NCBI GenBank assembly: GCA_001048675.1
Contig: CCKK01000003.1
Location: 62,001-126,000 of the forward strand
From: Vibrio diabolicus
GTDB taxonomy: Bacteria > Pseudomonadota > Gammaproteobacteria > Enterobacterales > Vibrionaceae
DNA length: 64,000 bases
Direction: 5' to 3'
Shown here: in pieces, positions 45,919 through 55,273 of the stretch
How positions within the stretch are numbered: position 1 is the stretch's first letter
Layout of the letters: every line of letters begins with the position of its first letter
Program-made: the position numbers and the translations under genes
The notes under the pieces: generated by a model
What the model was told of the DNA's origin: nothing
Database searches by the model: none
Seen by the model: the letters and a program-made list of their open reading frames with translations, nothing else

Positions 45919-46134
45919 TTACATACGCTTCAAAGGCTTCACGACACTATCTAAGCCTTCAATTTTGAGCGCTAAACACAGCTTGAGCAAATCCCCTAGT
46001 TCGCCGCTTGGCCAGCCCTTTTTATCGAACCACAGTAAGTATTCTTCAGGTAGGTCGATTAACACTCGCCCTGCATATTTCCCAAATGGCATTTGCATTC
46101 TAGCGAGTTTAATGAGGTTTTCTTTTTCTAACAT
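45919..46134 (-). CDS. DUF3820-family small protein
   Basis: 71 residues. The core KLARMQMPFGKYAGRVLIDL, PEEYLLWFDKKGWPSGELGD and LLKLCLALKIEGLD is the DUF3820 signature, with the MPFGKYxGxxLxDLPxxYL motif. Function is unknown; family relatives are nucleic-acid-metabolism linked in some annotations. ATG 46134 is used; a TTG three codons earlier also gives the frame. It is upstream of the 81-residue gene. Confidence 0.85.
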   Translation of the reverse strand: MLEKENLIKLARMQMPFGKYAGRVLIDLPEEYLLWFDKKGWPSGELGDLLKLCLALKIEGLDSVVKPLKRM

Positions 46135-46277
46135 AAGTGACAAAGATTTGAGGTAACTCGTCCAAGAGTATCACTGCCGCCCTCTCCTCACCAGCAAATC
46201 GCACTCACGTTTATTTTGGCGGCTTTGACTCGCTTTGTGCTAGAGTACGCGGCATAAAAAATGAGAACGAGAAAGCA

Positions 46278-46586
46278 ATGAAGTCACCTTGTCGAGCAGC
46301 ATGTAAAAATAACGCCGGAATATGCTCTGGTTGTCACCGAACGATGGATGAAATCATCCAATGGAAAGACAAAACCGATCTCCAACGAAACACGATTATC
46401 GAACAAATCGCAGGGGAAGATTCAACGCACAATTGTCCTGAGTGCGGGACTCAAGCCCATTGTGATATCGCCGCAGGCAAAGAAACCTGTTGGTGCTTTA
46501 CTATTGAAACCCGTGATTTACCCAAGCCAAGCGCCAACCAGCTGTGTTTGTGCCGAAAATGTCTAGAAAAAAAGCCAGTCGCATAA
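46278..46586 (+). CDS. DUF1289 plus cysteine-rich CWC-type protein
   Basis: 102 residues. The N-terminal half is DUF1289: SPCRAACKNNAGICSGCHRT followed by MDEIIQWKD, with its four Cys. The second half is Cys-rich: NCPECGTQAHCDIAAGKETC then WCF, and LCLCRKCLEK. This matches the CWC cysteine-rich family. Twelve Cys overall suggest one or two Zn or Fe-S sites. The two families are usually separate small proteins, so this is a fusion. Role unknown. Confidence 0.8.
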   Translation: MKSPCRAACKNNAGICSGCHRTMDEIIQWKDKTDLQRNTIIEQIAGEDSTHNCPECGTQAHCDIAAGKETCWCFTIETRDLPKPSANQLCLCRKCLEKKPVA

Positions 46587-46624
46587 TACGACTGGCTTAC
46601 TGTTCTGCGTTTTCTGACTGGTGT

Positions 46625-46969
46625 TTATTTAGCGGTTAAAGCGGGTGCTTCAAACCTAATACCATCCCACCCTCTCACCATAAAATTACGAATATTCTGG
46701 TGATCGCTGTTCTCTGGATGCTGCAATACATCTTCACGATAAAAACGGCCAAAGCAGGCTAGTGTCGCTTCTTTGTCTAGGTTATTTAGCAAGCCGAAAG
46801 CGAAGATCTTACACGAACCGTTGTTCTCACCTGCATTGTTTTGCGTCTCACCATTAACAAAAGCGGTTGGCTCAAACGTATAGTTTTCTTCGATCACCGC
46901 CATCGTTGCTTCAAACTCGACCTGCTCTGGTGAAGCTGCCAATAAATCTAAAAACGATTTTAATTCCAT
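46625..46969 (-). CDS. HopJ type III effector-family protein
   Basis: 114 residues. The pattern EATMAVIEENYTFEPTAFVN, NNAGENNGSCKIFAFGLLNN and LACFGRFYREDVLQHPEN is characteristic of the HopJ family, first described in plant-pathogen effectors but common in free-living gamma-proteobacteria. There is no type III system nearby and no targeting signal, so a house-keeping role is likelier than secretion. AGAGGAATA precedes the ATG. It converges on the DUF1289/CWC gene. Confidence 0.87.
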   Translation of the reverse strand: MELKSFLDLLAASPEQVEFEATMAVIEENYTFEPTAFVNGETQNNAGENNGSCKIFAFGLLNNLDKEATLACFGRFYREDVLQHPENSDHQNIRNFMVRGWDGIRFEAPALTAK

Positions 46970-47168
46970 TATTCCTCTATCCCTATTTCATCATTTTGAT
47001 GACACATTAGTTTCATAAAAAGCCAATATAAGAGTCATCAATCATACATATATTCAGAGCCTTACCAAATCACACGTCATTCAGCGCTCTATCATTCCAG
47101 TTGCGGAAATGGACAGCAGCATAAAACCCATGCTGATTGACAACCTATCGGACTGATAAGGAGATATC

Positions 47169-48938
47169 ATGATCACCCCTTTAAAGGCAATCGGTGCACT
47201 CGCATTGTCATCACTTGCCATCGCGTGTTCATCACAACCCGAAGATACCGTGGCTTCATTCGCTACACAATGCAAACCTACCACTGCGCCCGTTGCTGGG
47301 GAAACGTCAATTCAAGGGTTAACGTTTATCGGGACATCCGTTGCTGATGCACCATTCGACACATCGGCAGCTGAAATCGTCAGTTATGACGCCTGTACAG
47401 ATAAGCTCTATGTGGTTAATGCTCAAGCAAAACGTATCGATGTACTTTCTATGGATGACAACGGCGTACCAACGCAAAGCGCATTCATTGATCTCAACAG
47501 CGCTGGCGAAGCAGCGGGCATTGAAATTGGCGCAGCAAACAGTGTCGCTGTATTCAATGGTTTGGTAGCAGTTGCGATTGAAAACAGTAATAAACAAGCG
47601 AATGGTATTGTTGGCTTGTACCGCTCCGTCGATTTGTCATTAGTCTCGACTTTCCCAACAGGCGCATTACCAGACATGATTGGCTTCTCGAAAGATGGCC
47701 GATACATCGCAACCGCTAATGAAGGAGAACCAAACAGCGATTACAGCATTGACCCTGAAGGTAGTATCACTTTGTTCGATCTGAGCCTTGGTGTTACTCA
47801 AGCAGAAGTGTCACAAATTGGCTTTAACGAATTTGATGATTCACGAAAAGCAGAGCTTCCAAAGAATGTGCGTATTTCGGGGGCAAACGCCACCATCGCA
47901 CAAGATCTAGAGCCTGAATACCTCACTTTTGCAGATAACGGTAAAATCTATGTCGCGCTACAAGAAAATAACGCCATGGCAATCGTCAATCCAGAGAGCA
48001 AATCAGTAGAGCGAATTGTTGGCTTAGGTGAGAAGTCTTGGTCGGACGCTAAACTCGATGCATCCAACAAAGACAAAATTATTGGAAACTTGAAAAGCTA
48101 CCCACAACTGGTTGGCTTATTTATGCCTGACACCATCGACAGCTACTCAGTGGATGGGAGTACTTACATCGTATCTGCAAATGAAGGCGACGGGCGTGAG
48201 TACGGATTCAAAACCACTCAAGAACACTGCGACAAAGCAGGCTTGATGTGGGATGAAGACGATTTCCTTGGTACAGATGAATACACATCTGAGCAAGGGA
48301 CCTGTCTAAGCCATGTTGATGAAGTGCGCGGTAAGAAGCTGAAAGTAGCAGCAGAGCACCCACTGGCAGAAGCACTAAAAGACAACAAACAACTCGCGCG
48401 TTTAAAAGTGATTAAGCCGGAACAAACGCTTTCTGCACAAGATAATGTTCAAGCATTTGGCGCGCGTTCATTCTCGATTTGGGATGAAAACGGCAAGTTG
48501 GTCTTCGATAGTGGTGACGATTTCGCGACTATCGCGCTGCTGAATGAAGGTAAAAACTTCAACAGTACCAACGATAACAATCACAGTGGCGATGACCGAA
48601 GTGATGATAAAGGCATTGAGCCAGAGGCGATTGAAGTAGCACAAATTAACGGTCGTCATTACGCGTTTATCGGCTTGGAGCGTCAAGGCGGTATCATGAT
48701 TTATGACATTACCGATCCGAAACAAGCGCAGTTCCTACATTACGTAAACCGTCGTGATTACAATCAGCCAGTGTGTACAGAAGTCGAAGATGGTGAATGC
48801 GCGAACGGCACATACAATCCAAAAGCAGGCGATTTAGGCCCAGAATCCATCAATTACTTTACCCGTAGTGGTGGTCATTTTATCGCTGTTGGCAATGAGG
48901 TATCGGGCACGACATCCGTCTTCCGAATCAATCTATAA
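47169..48938 (+). CDS. Choice-of-anchor I-family lipoprotein
   Basis: 589 residues. The N-terminus MITPLKAIGALALSSLAIAC is a lipoprotein signal, Cys 20 expected to be lipidated. The mature part is a beta-propeller-like region (ELVLSYD-type repeats: EIVSYDACTDKLYVVNAQAK, GFSKDGRYIATANEGEPNSD, EYLTFADNGKIYVALQENNA, GIEPEAIEVAQINGRHYAFI). These correspond to the choice-of-anchor I / phytase-like family, often annotated alkaline phosphatase-like. An Asn/Asp-rich insert (NDNNHSGDDRSDDKG) may bind calcium. GGAGATATC precedes the ATG. A strong terminator follows. Enzymatic activity unproved. Confidence 0.85.
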   Translation: MITPLKAIGALALSSLAIACSSQPEDTVASFATQCKPTTAPVAGETSIQGLTFIGTSVADAPFDTSAAEIVSYDACTDKLYVVNAQAKRIDVLSMDDNGVPTQSAFIDLNSAGEAAGIEIGAANSVAVFNGLVAVAIENSNKQANGIVGLYRSVDLSLVSTFPTGALPDMIGFSKDGRYIATANEGEPNSDYSIDPEGSITLFDLSLGVTQAEVSQIGFNEFDDSRKAELPKNVRISGANATIAQDLEPEYLTFADNGKIYVALQENNAMAIVNPESKSVERIVGLGEKSWSDAKLDASNKDKIIGNLKSYPQLVGLFMPDTIDSYSVDGSTYIVSANEGDGREYGFKTTQEHCDKAGLMWDEDDFLGTDEYTSEQGTCLSHVDEVRGKKLKVAAEHPLAEALKDNKQLARLKVIKPEQTLSAQDNVQAFGARSFSIWDENGKLVFDSGDDFATIALLNEGKNFNSTNDNNHSGDDRSDDKGIEPEAIEVAQINGRHYAFIGLERQGGIMIYDITDPKQAQFLHYVNRRDYNQPVCTEVEDGECANGTYNPKAGDLGPESINYFTRSGGHFIAVGNEVSGTTSVFRINL

Positions 48939-48963
48939 AGTAATGTAAAAGTCATTTAGAACC

Positions 48964-48993
48964 AAAACGCCCGACGTAAGCCGGGCGTTTTTT
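48964..48993. terminator. Bidirectional terminator between the lipoprotein gene and phhB
   Basis: An 8-bp stem aacgcccg / cgggcgtt followed by a T-run, with A residues on the other side. Confidence 0.87.
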
Positions 48994-49008
48994 GTATGAG
49001 GTAATGTC

Positions 49009-49347
49009 CTACTCTGCCGATGCTAGCGCGTCACATTTTGATGCGCAGATAAAATCGTTCTTATGCAGACCTTTGATCGAGTGACTCCACCAAGTTACGG
49101 TGACCTTACCCCACTCCAACAAAATAGAAGGATGGTGGAACTCATCTTCTGCCAGTTCCGCGATTTTGTTACTGAAAGCCCATGCTTGTTTGAAGTTCTT
49201 AAATTTATACACCTTTTCTAGTTGAGGTATGTCTTCTCTTTCAATGATCTGCCAATCAGACAATTGCAGCAACAGAGATTGTTGTTCTTCTTTGCTTAGT
49301 GCAATGGCATCGATACTACAAGCTTCGCATTTTTGTTCATTCAACAT
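49009..49347 (-). CDS. phhB: Pterin-4a-carbinolamine dehydratase
   Basis: 112 residues. Regenerates tetrahydrobiopterin-type cofactor for PhhA. The conserved [40 protein letters not shown] and [12 protein letters not shown] hold the active-site HHP and the second His. The N-terminus [11 protein letters not shown] with CxxC is usual for this clade. ATG 49347 is chosen, with AAAGGAAC ahead; the frame opens further upstream but that part overlaps phhA. It overlaps the end of phhA by 11 bases, so the two are translationally coupled. Confidence 0.95.
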   Translation of the reverse strand: MLNEQKCEACSIDAIALSKEEQQSLLLQLSDWQIIEREDIPQLEKVYKFKNFKQAWAFSNKIAELAEDEFHHPSILLEWGKVTVTWWSHSIKGLHKNDFICASKCDALASAE

Positions 49348-50129
49348 GAGCAGGTTCCTTTGGTTCAAAAAGTGGAGGAAGCAGTCCAGCTTCAATCGCT
49401 AGATCGGCTTGTTTCAATAAATTTAACTGACTGATTTTAAAGAGCTGAGAAAAGTCATCAATCACGTAGTACTTCGGTTGCATGATGTCGATACGATAAG
49501 GCGTTCTCAGCACAGTTTGTAATTCAAATGGGTCGCGAATTGCTACATCACTCTCTAATGCGTAGAGGGTTTCGCCAGGAGATGAGAGAATACCACCACC
49601 GTAAATTTGGTTTGTCCCCTTCTTTCACCAAGCCAAATTCTACGGTAAACCAGTAGAGACGAGCGAGATACGCTCTTTGTTTTGGTGTAGCGGCTTGCCC
49701 TAGTTGACCATAATGTTCGGTAAATGCAGCAAAATCTGGGTTGGTTAACATCGCACAATGACCAAATATTTCATGGAAGAAATCCGGCTCTTGCAAGTAA
49801 TCGAACTCTTCTCTGGTACGCAAGAATGTGGCGACGGGAAAGCGCTTATTACCGAGCAGATTAAAAAAACGGTCGAAATCAATAAGCGCGGGAACGGGCT
49901 CCACTTGCCAACCTGTTGTCTCCATCAGGACACGATTAATTTCTGGCAATTGAGGAACGCGGTCTTGAGGTAAATCAAGCAGCGTTAAACCGTGTAAATA
50001 AGCCTTACAAGCTCTGTTTTGGATCACACCCATTTGTCGTGTTACCAAATCTCGCCAAATGGCGTCTTCTTCACGGCTCCATTCAACCCTGCCTTCCTGG
50101 TTTACGGGTTTAGAACGATACTGAGTCAT
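49337..50129 (-). pseudogene. phhA: Phenylalanine 4-hydroxylase, frameshifted
   Basis: Converts phenylalanine to tyrosine with a pterin cofactor and Fe(II). The first 181 residues are intact: EPDFFHEIFGHCAMLTNPDF carries the two iron His and WFTVEFGLVKEGDKP the Glu. After GDKP the frame changes, giving NLRWWYSLISWRNPL and a stop. In another frame the DNA continues IYGGGILSSPGETLYALES, then PFELQTVLRTPYRIDIMQPK to PAHVE, ending in TGA 49337-49339. The 793-base length is one over a multiple of 3. The break is in CCAAATTTAC. The C-terminal part is lost as written, so the product is probably inactive. It may be a base-call error. Confidence 0.85.
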
Positions 50130-50221
50130 GGCACATCTCCATTAACAAATCCTTTACATTAAGCCTATCTTCAGTCTTGAGAGCTTCCAATCCCTACACG
50201 ATTTTCTCAGTATCGATTCGA

Positions 50222-50239
50222 TGTAACATATTGTTTACA
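50222..50239. promoter_or_regulatory. TyrR/PhhR-type box between phhA and aacS
   Basis: TGTAAC-ATATTG-TTTACA fits the TYR box TGTAAA-N6-TTTACA at 11 of 12 fixed positions. It lies 93 bases upstream of the phhA start and 112 upstream of aacS. PhhR/TyrR regulation of phh genes is established in Pseudomonas, and TyrR exists in Vibrio. Confidence 0.72.
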
Positions 50240-50351
50240 ACACGTCGTAACTGCATGATTTTTATGACACGATATAATATCTAGCTTGTTTGACTTTATC
50301 GTGTATTCCTCTCAAACTAAAATCTGTTACCACTTTGTTATAGAGGGACCT

Positions 50352-52325
50352 ATGCGCGAGAGCAGCAAAGTATGGCAACCGAGCGAAAGTCGTATCGAAG
50401 AAGCCAACATCACACAGTTTATTGAACACATTAATCGACAAGGAAATACCATTGAAAACTTCGCCGATCTGCATCAATGGTCGCTCGATCATGTGGAAAA
50501 ATTTTGGCAAGAAGTCTGGTTATTCTGCGACGTCATTGGTACTCAAGGAGAGACCGTAAAGGAGCAAGCAGAAAGTCGCTGGCAGCAACCCGTCGAAAAT
50601 AGGGACATGAAATGGTTCCCAAACGCGCAGATTAACTACGCCGAAAACTTGCTAACCTACGCGTGTCACCAACCCGATGATCTCGCGATTTGGTTTGAAA
50701 ATGAACGTGAAGAAAAGCAAACCTACACATGGAAAGAATTGTGTGAAGAAGTTTCGAGTGTCCAGCAATGGTTGAAAGAATGTGGAATCAAGCAAGGTGA
50801 TGTCGTCGCTGGCTATTTGCCTCACTTACCTCAAACGGTGATAGCCATGTTAGCAACCACCAGTTTAGGGGCAACCTGGACTTCTACCTCACCTGATTTT
50901 GGCGTTGAAAGCGTTTTGGAGCGCTTTGGTCAAGTGAAACCTAAAATCCTGTTTACTTGTGATGGCTATACATTCAATGGCAAAACTTTCGATATGTCTG
51001 AGAAAAACCAGCATATTGCGGATCATCTTGATGGTCTTAAACAGGTTTGCCAAATTAGCTACCTGAAACCACACATTTTTGAATGCGACGTCTGCACTCA
51101 AGATTGGCAAAACGTCCTGAATCAATACACACCTGAAGCGCTGACTTTTACTCGTGTTAATTTTAACGATCCGCTATTTGTGCTCTATTCTTCAGGCACG
51201 ACAGGCAAACCGAAATGCATCGTTCATTCCGTCGGCGGAACAGTGCTTAACCATTTGAAAGAGCATCAACTGCATTGCGACATCCAACCGAACGACAGAG
51301 TGTTTTATTACACGACCTGTGGCTGGATGATGTGGAACTGGCACGTTTCTTCACTCGCGAGCGGCGCATGTTTAGTAATTTTTGATGGTAGCCCTGTTTA
51401 TCCCACTCATAACGTGCTTTGGGACCTCGCTGAACAAGCCGAAGTGACGCTGTTTGGAACTTCGGCGAAATACCTAGAGGCATTGGAAAAAGTTTCTTTT
51501 TCTCCGCCGAAAAGTGATGCATTTCCAAGTCTGAAAACCATTTGTTCAACGGGCTCGGTTCTGTATCCAGAGCAGTTTGATTATGTCTATCAGCACATTA
51601 AAGAAGATGTACACCTCGCATCAATCTCAGGCGGGACAGACATTTGTGGCTGCTTTGTGTTAGGCAACCCTATTTCTCCCGTTTATCGAGGAGAGTGCCA
51701 ATCCGCAGGGTTAGGGGTCGATGTCAGAGTCTTTAACCCGCAAGGTAATAGAGTAATTGGAGAGCGCGGTGAGTTGGTTTGTGCCAATTCATTGCCCAAC
51801 TTCCCTGCTGGCTTTTGGAACGACACCGGGGAAAGATATCATCGTGCTTATTGGGATAAGTTCGATAATATTTGGCACCACGGCGACGATGTTAAACAGA
51901 CCAGCGTTGGTGGATACGTGTTTTATGGTCGAAGTGATACCACGTTGAATCCCGGTGGCGTAAGAATCGGCACGGCCGAAATCTATCAGCAAGTGAACAG
52001 TATAGACGGTATTCTAGATTCCATCGCAGTAGGAAAAGAAGTCGATCGCAACGAACAAATATGGCTGTTTGTCCAATTAATGAAAGGGGTAGAGCTCAAC
52101 GACGAGATGATCGCCTCCATCAAAGCACAGCTAAAATCTGCATGTTCTCCAAGACATGTACCTAGCGCGATTTACGCAATAAGCGATATTCCTAAGACCC
52201 GTTCCGGAAAACTGGTTGAGTTAGCCGTTAAGCAAGTCGTTAACAATCGGAGCGTAGAAAATTTAGGCGCAATAGCCAATCCTGAAGTGTTGGAGGAGAT
52301 ACGCAGGATAATCGCCCAAAAATAA
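50352..52325 (+). CDS. aacS: Acetoacetyl-CoA synthetase (acetoacetate-CoA ligase)
   Basis: 657 residues. ANL-superfamily adenylating enzyme: LFVLYSSGTTGKPKCIVHSV (P-loop-like motif), TTCGWMMWNWHVSSLASGA, HHGDDVKQTS, and a C-terminal PKTRSGKLVE with the catalytic Lys. Similarity to acetyl-CoA synthetase is in the core; the TTCGWMMWN and GGTDICGCF elements are typical of acetoacetyl-CoA synthetase. It activates acetoacetate, a product of phenylalanine/tyrosine degradation, to acetoacetyl-CoA. ATG 50352 (GAGGGACCT) is used; the frame opens 22 codons earlier without a ribosome site. Divergent from phhA. Confidence 0.92.
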   Translation: MRESSKVWQPSESRIEEANITQFIEHINRQGNTIENFADLHQWSLDHVEKFWQEVWLFCDVIGTQGETVKEQAESRWQQPVENRDMKWFPNAQINYAENLLTYACHQPDDLAIWFENEREEKQTYTWKELCEEVSSVQQWLKECGIKQGDVVAGYLPHLPQTVIAMLATTSLGATWTSTSPDFGVESVLERFGQVKPKILFTCDGYTFNGKTFDMSEKNQHIADHLDGLKQVCQISYLKPHIFECDVCTQDWQNVLNQYTPEALTFTRVNFNDPLFVLYSSGTTGKPKCIVHSVGGTVLNHLKEHQLHCDIQPNDRVFYYTTCGWMMWNWHVSSLASGACLVIFDGSPVYPTHNVLWDLAEQAEVTLFGTSAKYLEALEKVSFSPPKSDAFPSLKTICSTGSVLYPEQFDYVYQHIKEDVHLASISGGTDICGCFVLGNPISPVYRGECQSAGLGVDVRVFNPQGNRVIGERGELVCANSLPNFPAGFWNDTGERYHRAYWDKFDNIWHHGDDVKQTSVGGYVFYGRSDTTLNPGGVRIGTAEIYQQVNSIDGILDSIAVGKEVDRNEQIWLFVQLMKGVELNDEMIASIKAQLKSACSPRHVPSAIYAISDIPKTRSGKLVELAVKQVVNNRSVENLGAIANPEVLEEIRRIIAQK

Positions 52326-52428
52326 CCTCAGAACACTTGGTTGTTAGAGAACCACTTTGCGTACACCCGCGGCGACAGGTTGAAGAACAAGTGAGATTAA
52401 CTTAGTTACATCCCCTCAACCGATAAAG

Positions 52429-52457
52429 AAAAAAGCGAGCTAGGTAGCTCGCTTTTA
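52429..52457. terminator. Bidirectional terminator after aacS
   Basis: An 11-bp perfect stem aaaagcgagct / agctcgctttt with an AGGT loop; A-rich and T-rich ends. Confidence 0.88.
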
Positions 52458-52481
52458 TCATGTAGTGTTCTTTATTCAGTC

Positions 52482-53057
52482 TTAACGGCGACCAAGCCCC
52501 ATTAATACCGACATCGTTTTACCGTCAGATGTAATGTCAAAAACGTGTTGCGATTCAACCTCAGTAAAACCTGCATCTTTCAAAGCACGTTTAGACTTCG
52601 CAAGGGTAAAACCGTCTTGTTCAGATTCTGCAATCCAATCAAAATGAACAAAGTAACCGCCGTGGTTAAGTAAAGAATGCGAGATTTTTAATGACGCGTC
52701 TAAGTCTTCCACAAACGCTAAAACTGACGATGCAACTACTAGGTCAAACTGTCCACGAAACGCTGGATGCTGAGCGACCAAGCCGCGAGACAATGCATCT
52801 ACGACAGGTTCTACATTGGCAAGCTCTTTTTTATCGAGTTCTTCAATCATGGCTTCCGATGCGTCTAATGCTACGATGTCTTTAACCATCGGTGACAATC
52901 GTTGACTTAACTGCCCTGTTCCGCATCCAAAATCTAGTACTTTAATGCCATCAAGCTGAGTTAGCTGTTGTAACTGCTCAAACACCGACTGCGCAAATTG
53001 CTCTGTTGCTGGATTTGATTCCCAGTTTTTTGCTAAGCCGTCCCAATCTTGTGCCAT
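52482..53057 (-). CDS. Class I SAM-dependent methyltransferase
   Basis: 191 residues. VLDFGCGTGQLSQRLSPMVK is the SAM-binding motif I, IVALDASEAMIEELDKKELA motif II, and FDLVVASSVLAFVEDLDASL a post-motif II region. The N-terminus AQDWDGLAKNWESNPATEQF is shared with Vibrio paralogues. It methylates an unidentified small molecule. The start is ATG 53057, with GGAGG 5 bases ahead; the frame extends a further six codons upstream. Converges on aacS. Confidence 0.88.
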   Translation of the reverse strand: MAQDWDGLAKNWESNPATEQFAQSVFEQLQQLTQLDGIKVLDFGCGTGQLSQRLSPMVKDIVALDASEAMIEELDKKELANVEPVVDALSRGLVAQHPAFRGQFDLVVASSVLAFVEDLDASLKISHSLLNHGGYFVHFDWIAESEQDGFTLAKSKRALKDAGFTEVESQHVFDITSDGKTMSVLMGLGRR

Positions 53058-53229
53058 CGTGGCCTCCATGTTCACTTTTTGTAACCCACATAGATTACCG
53101 CAAAACCGTTAAAAGACCATAGACTTATCTGGCGGATTCGCGTTTTTTTCGTATAATCTTTCACGGCTTTGGGAGCACATCTGCATAATACCCAAATTAT
53201 TTGAATTCATTTATTGGTTGTGTCAAATC

Positions 53230-54108
53230 ATGAACTTAACTCAAGTAGAAGCCTTCTGCACCATCGCTGAGTGTGGTTCTGTTTCTGAAGCAGCAAGGCA
53301 ACTCGATTGTAATCGCACCAAACTCAGTATGTCGATTAAGGCTTTAGAGAAAGATCTCAACGTTGAGTTGTTTACCCGAACTGGCAACCAGCTCACTCTC
53401 TCTGAAGCTGGGAAAGCCATTTACAAAGATTGCGAACACCTACTTATCATCGCACAGCGGATAAGAAAAACCTGTGCTCAAATCTCGGAAGGTTTTAACG
53501 CGGAAGTTTGGGTTGCACGTGACGACTCCTTGCCTGATGATCTCTGGCAGGAGCTTTCTCATACACTGAATAACCGCTTCCCTTCCACAACCTTCAACTT
53601 AATCTTGGCATCCAGTGGCGACTTGGCCAACTTAGTCAGTACCCACCAAGTGGATTTTGCCTTTGGTGTTGATTATGAGCGCGTCGACGATCCTCGTATC
53701 GTGTATAACCCGCTAGGCAAGATACGTATGATGTCAGTATGCAGTGCGGAACATCGCCTAAGTAAGATGCGCCGAGTCTCAGACGAAGATCTACGCAGTC
53801 AGATGCAAGCATTGATGGTGTACCTAAATGAGAAAGACAACCCTGAACTGCAGCCTTTCTCGACTCGATACATTGGCTTTTCGAGTTTTGACTACATGCT
53901 CAACACCATCTTAGAAGAAGACGCTTGGGGTGTACTGCCAGAACCATTAATCCGCCATTACCTTCGCCAGCAAAAGCTCGCCGTTATCAAGCATACATAC
54001 GGATTGACACAAGAAGACTACTGTATGTTTTCACCTAACGGTCAAACTGAGCACCCAGCAATGACATGGTTAGCGGATAAATTGAGCGAGTATTTATTTG
54101 ACTTCTAA
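53230..54108 (+). CDS. LysR-family transcriptional regulator
   Basis: 292 residues. The N-terminal helix-turn-helix is MNLTQVEAFCTIAECGSVSE, AARQLDCNRTKLSMSIKALE, VELFTRTGNQLTLSEAGKAI. The C-terminal part is the substrate-binding domain (AEVWVARDDSLP onwards, ending WLADKLSEYLFDF). ATG 53230 is used; the frame opens at an upstream TTG. It is divergent from the methyltransferase and followed by a broken cation-efflux gene; no obvious operon. Ligand unknown. Confidence 0.92.
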   Translation: MNLTQVEAFCTIAECGSVSEAARQLDCNRTKLSMSIKALEKDLNVELFTRTGNQLTLSEAGKAIYKDCEHLLIIAQRIRKTCAQISEGFNAEVWVARDDSLPDDLWQELSHTLNNRFPSTTFNLILASSGDLANLVSTHQVDFAFGVDYERVDDPRIVYNPLGKIRMMSVCSAEHRLSKMRRVSDEDLRSQMQALMVYLNEKDNPELQPFSTRYIGFSSFDYMLNTILEEDAWGVLPEPLIRHYLRQQKLAVIKHTYGLTQEDYCMFSPNGQTEHPAMTWLADKLSEYLFDF

Positions 54109-54284
54109 ACATTTTATCAGTGAGCGCCAATTTTATTGGCACCAAGATCATGCAACAACTCATTGTTTTATAAGAACATAAACAAAAACGCAACTTTTTA
54201 GATTAGAACCTGCTCACTTAGTGGTTGCCTAAATTACCTTATGCGAGAAGAATAGTAAGGTATTAAAATTTAAAGGCATCTTTT

Positions 54285-55182
54285 ATGTGTGACAGGACAA
54301 GCAAAAACGAAAACCGTATTCTAACCATTTCAGCCCTTTTAGCATCTGGGTTCGCTGCTGGTGGTATGGTACTTGGCTTGCTTGTCGGATCAATTGTCAT
54401 CGTTTTTGACGGTGTTTACTCTTTGGTCAGCTTACTGTTAACTTTATTGTCACTGGCCGCTTCCTACTATATTAACAAGCCCTCAAAATCTGTATTCCCA
54501 TTTGGAAAAGCGGTCTTAGAGCCAATCGTTATTGCGATAAAAGCGGCTGTCATTTTAGTGGTTGTAAGCTTTTCTCTTTACTCTGCAATTTCAGCATTGA
54601 TGTCCGGAGGCCGTGAAGTCGATGCTTCTATTGCCACTCTATTCGGCATCGTAAACGTCATCGGTTGTGGTTACGCTTGGTGGTTTATGGCTAAACGCAG
54701 CCGTCGCTTCTCATCAGGCTTGATTGAAGCAGAGAAAAAACAAGTGGCAGATGGATACGCTATTAAGTGTAGCGGTGACGGTAGGATTTGTTGCTGCTTG
54801 GGTTGTATCACTAACGCCATTCGCTGAATATGCGGTTTATGCCGATCCTATGATGATGGTGCTAATGGGCTTCTACTTTCTGAAAGTTCCTTTTGATATG
54901 TTGGTTGGTGCACTACGTGAGCTACTAATGATGACACCAAGCAAAGAGCTATGTCAGGTCGTTGGCAATGATGTACTAGAGATAGAAAAAACATCTGACC
55001 ACCAGCTAAAGTTAGCGGGTATCACTAAAGTGGGCCAAGAGCTTCGTATTAACATCGATTTGCACGTCGATGACGACACCATTGCATTGGATAAGTTGGA
55101 ACAAACTCGTACTCAGTTAACGAAACGTCTGTCGAAACACAGATTTAAACTGCAACTCCATTTAAACGTCGCAAACTGTTAG
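54285..55182 (+). pseudogene. Cation diffusion facilitator-type transporter, frameshifted at an A6 run
   Basis: The first frame (54285 to 54827) has the N-terminal membrane region of a CDF-family metal exporter (LASGFAAGGMVLGLLVGSIV, SIVIVFDGVYSLVSLLLTLL, VFPFGKAVLEP), and loses frame at AAAAAA (54735-54740). Removing one A joins it to the second frame: WQMDTLLSVAVTVGFVAAWV, VYADPMMMVLMGFYFLKVPF, and a C-terminal cytoplasmic domain. The 898-base length is one over a multiple of 3. As written, only the first 180 codons are translated normally. The intact product would have about 298 residues. It may be a sequencing error. Confidence 0.82.
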
Positions 55183-55189
55183 AACACGA

Positions 55190-55225
55190 AAGAAAAAAGC
55201 TCCCTCGGTCGGGAGCTTTTTTCTT
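55190..55225. terminator. Bidirectional terminator between the cation-efflux gene and yddG
   Basis: A 12-bp stem aaaaaagctccc / gggagctttttt with a 6-base loop, with A- and T-runs. Confidence 0.9.
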
Positions 55226-55273
55226 TCTGTCATTTGAGCATACAGCGCAAAGATAAAATCAGATAATTTTGGT

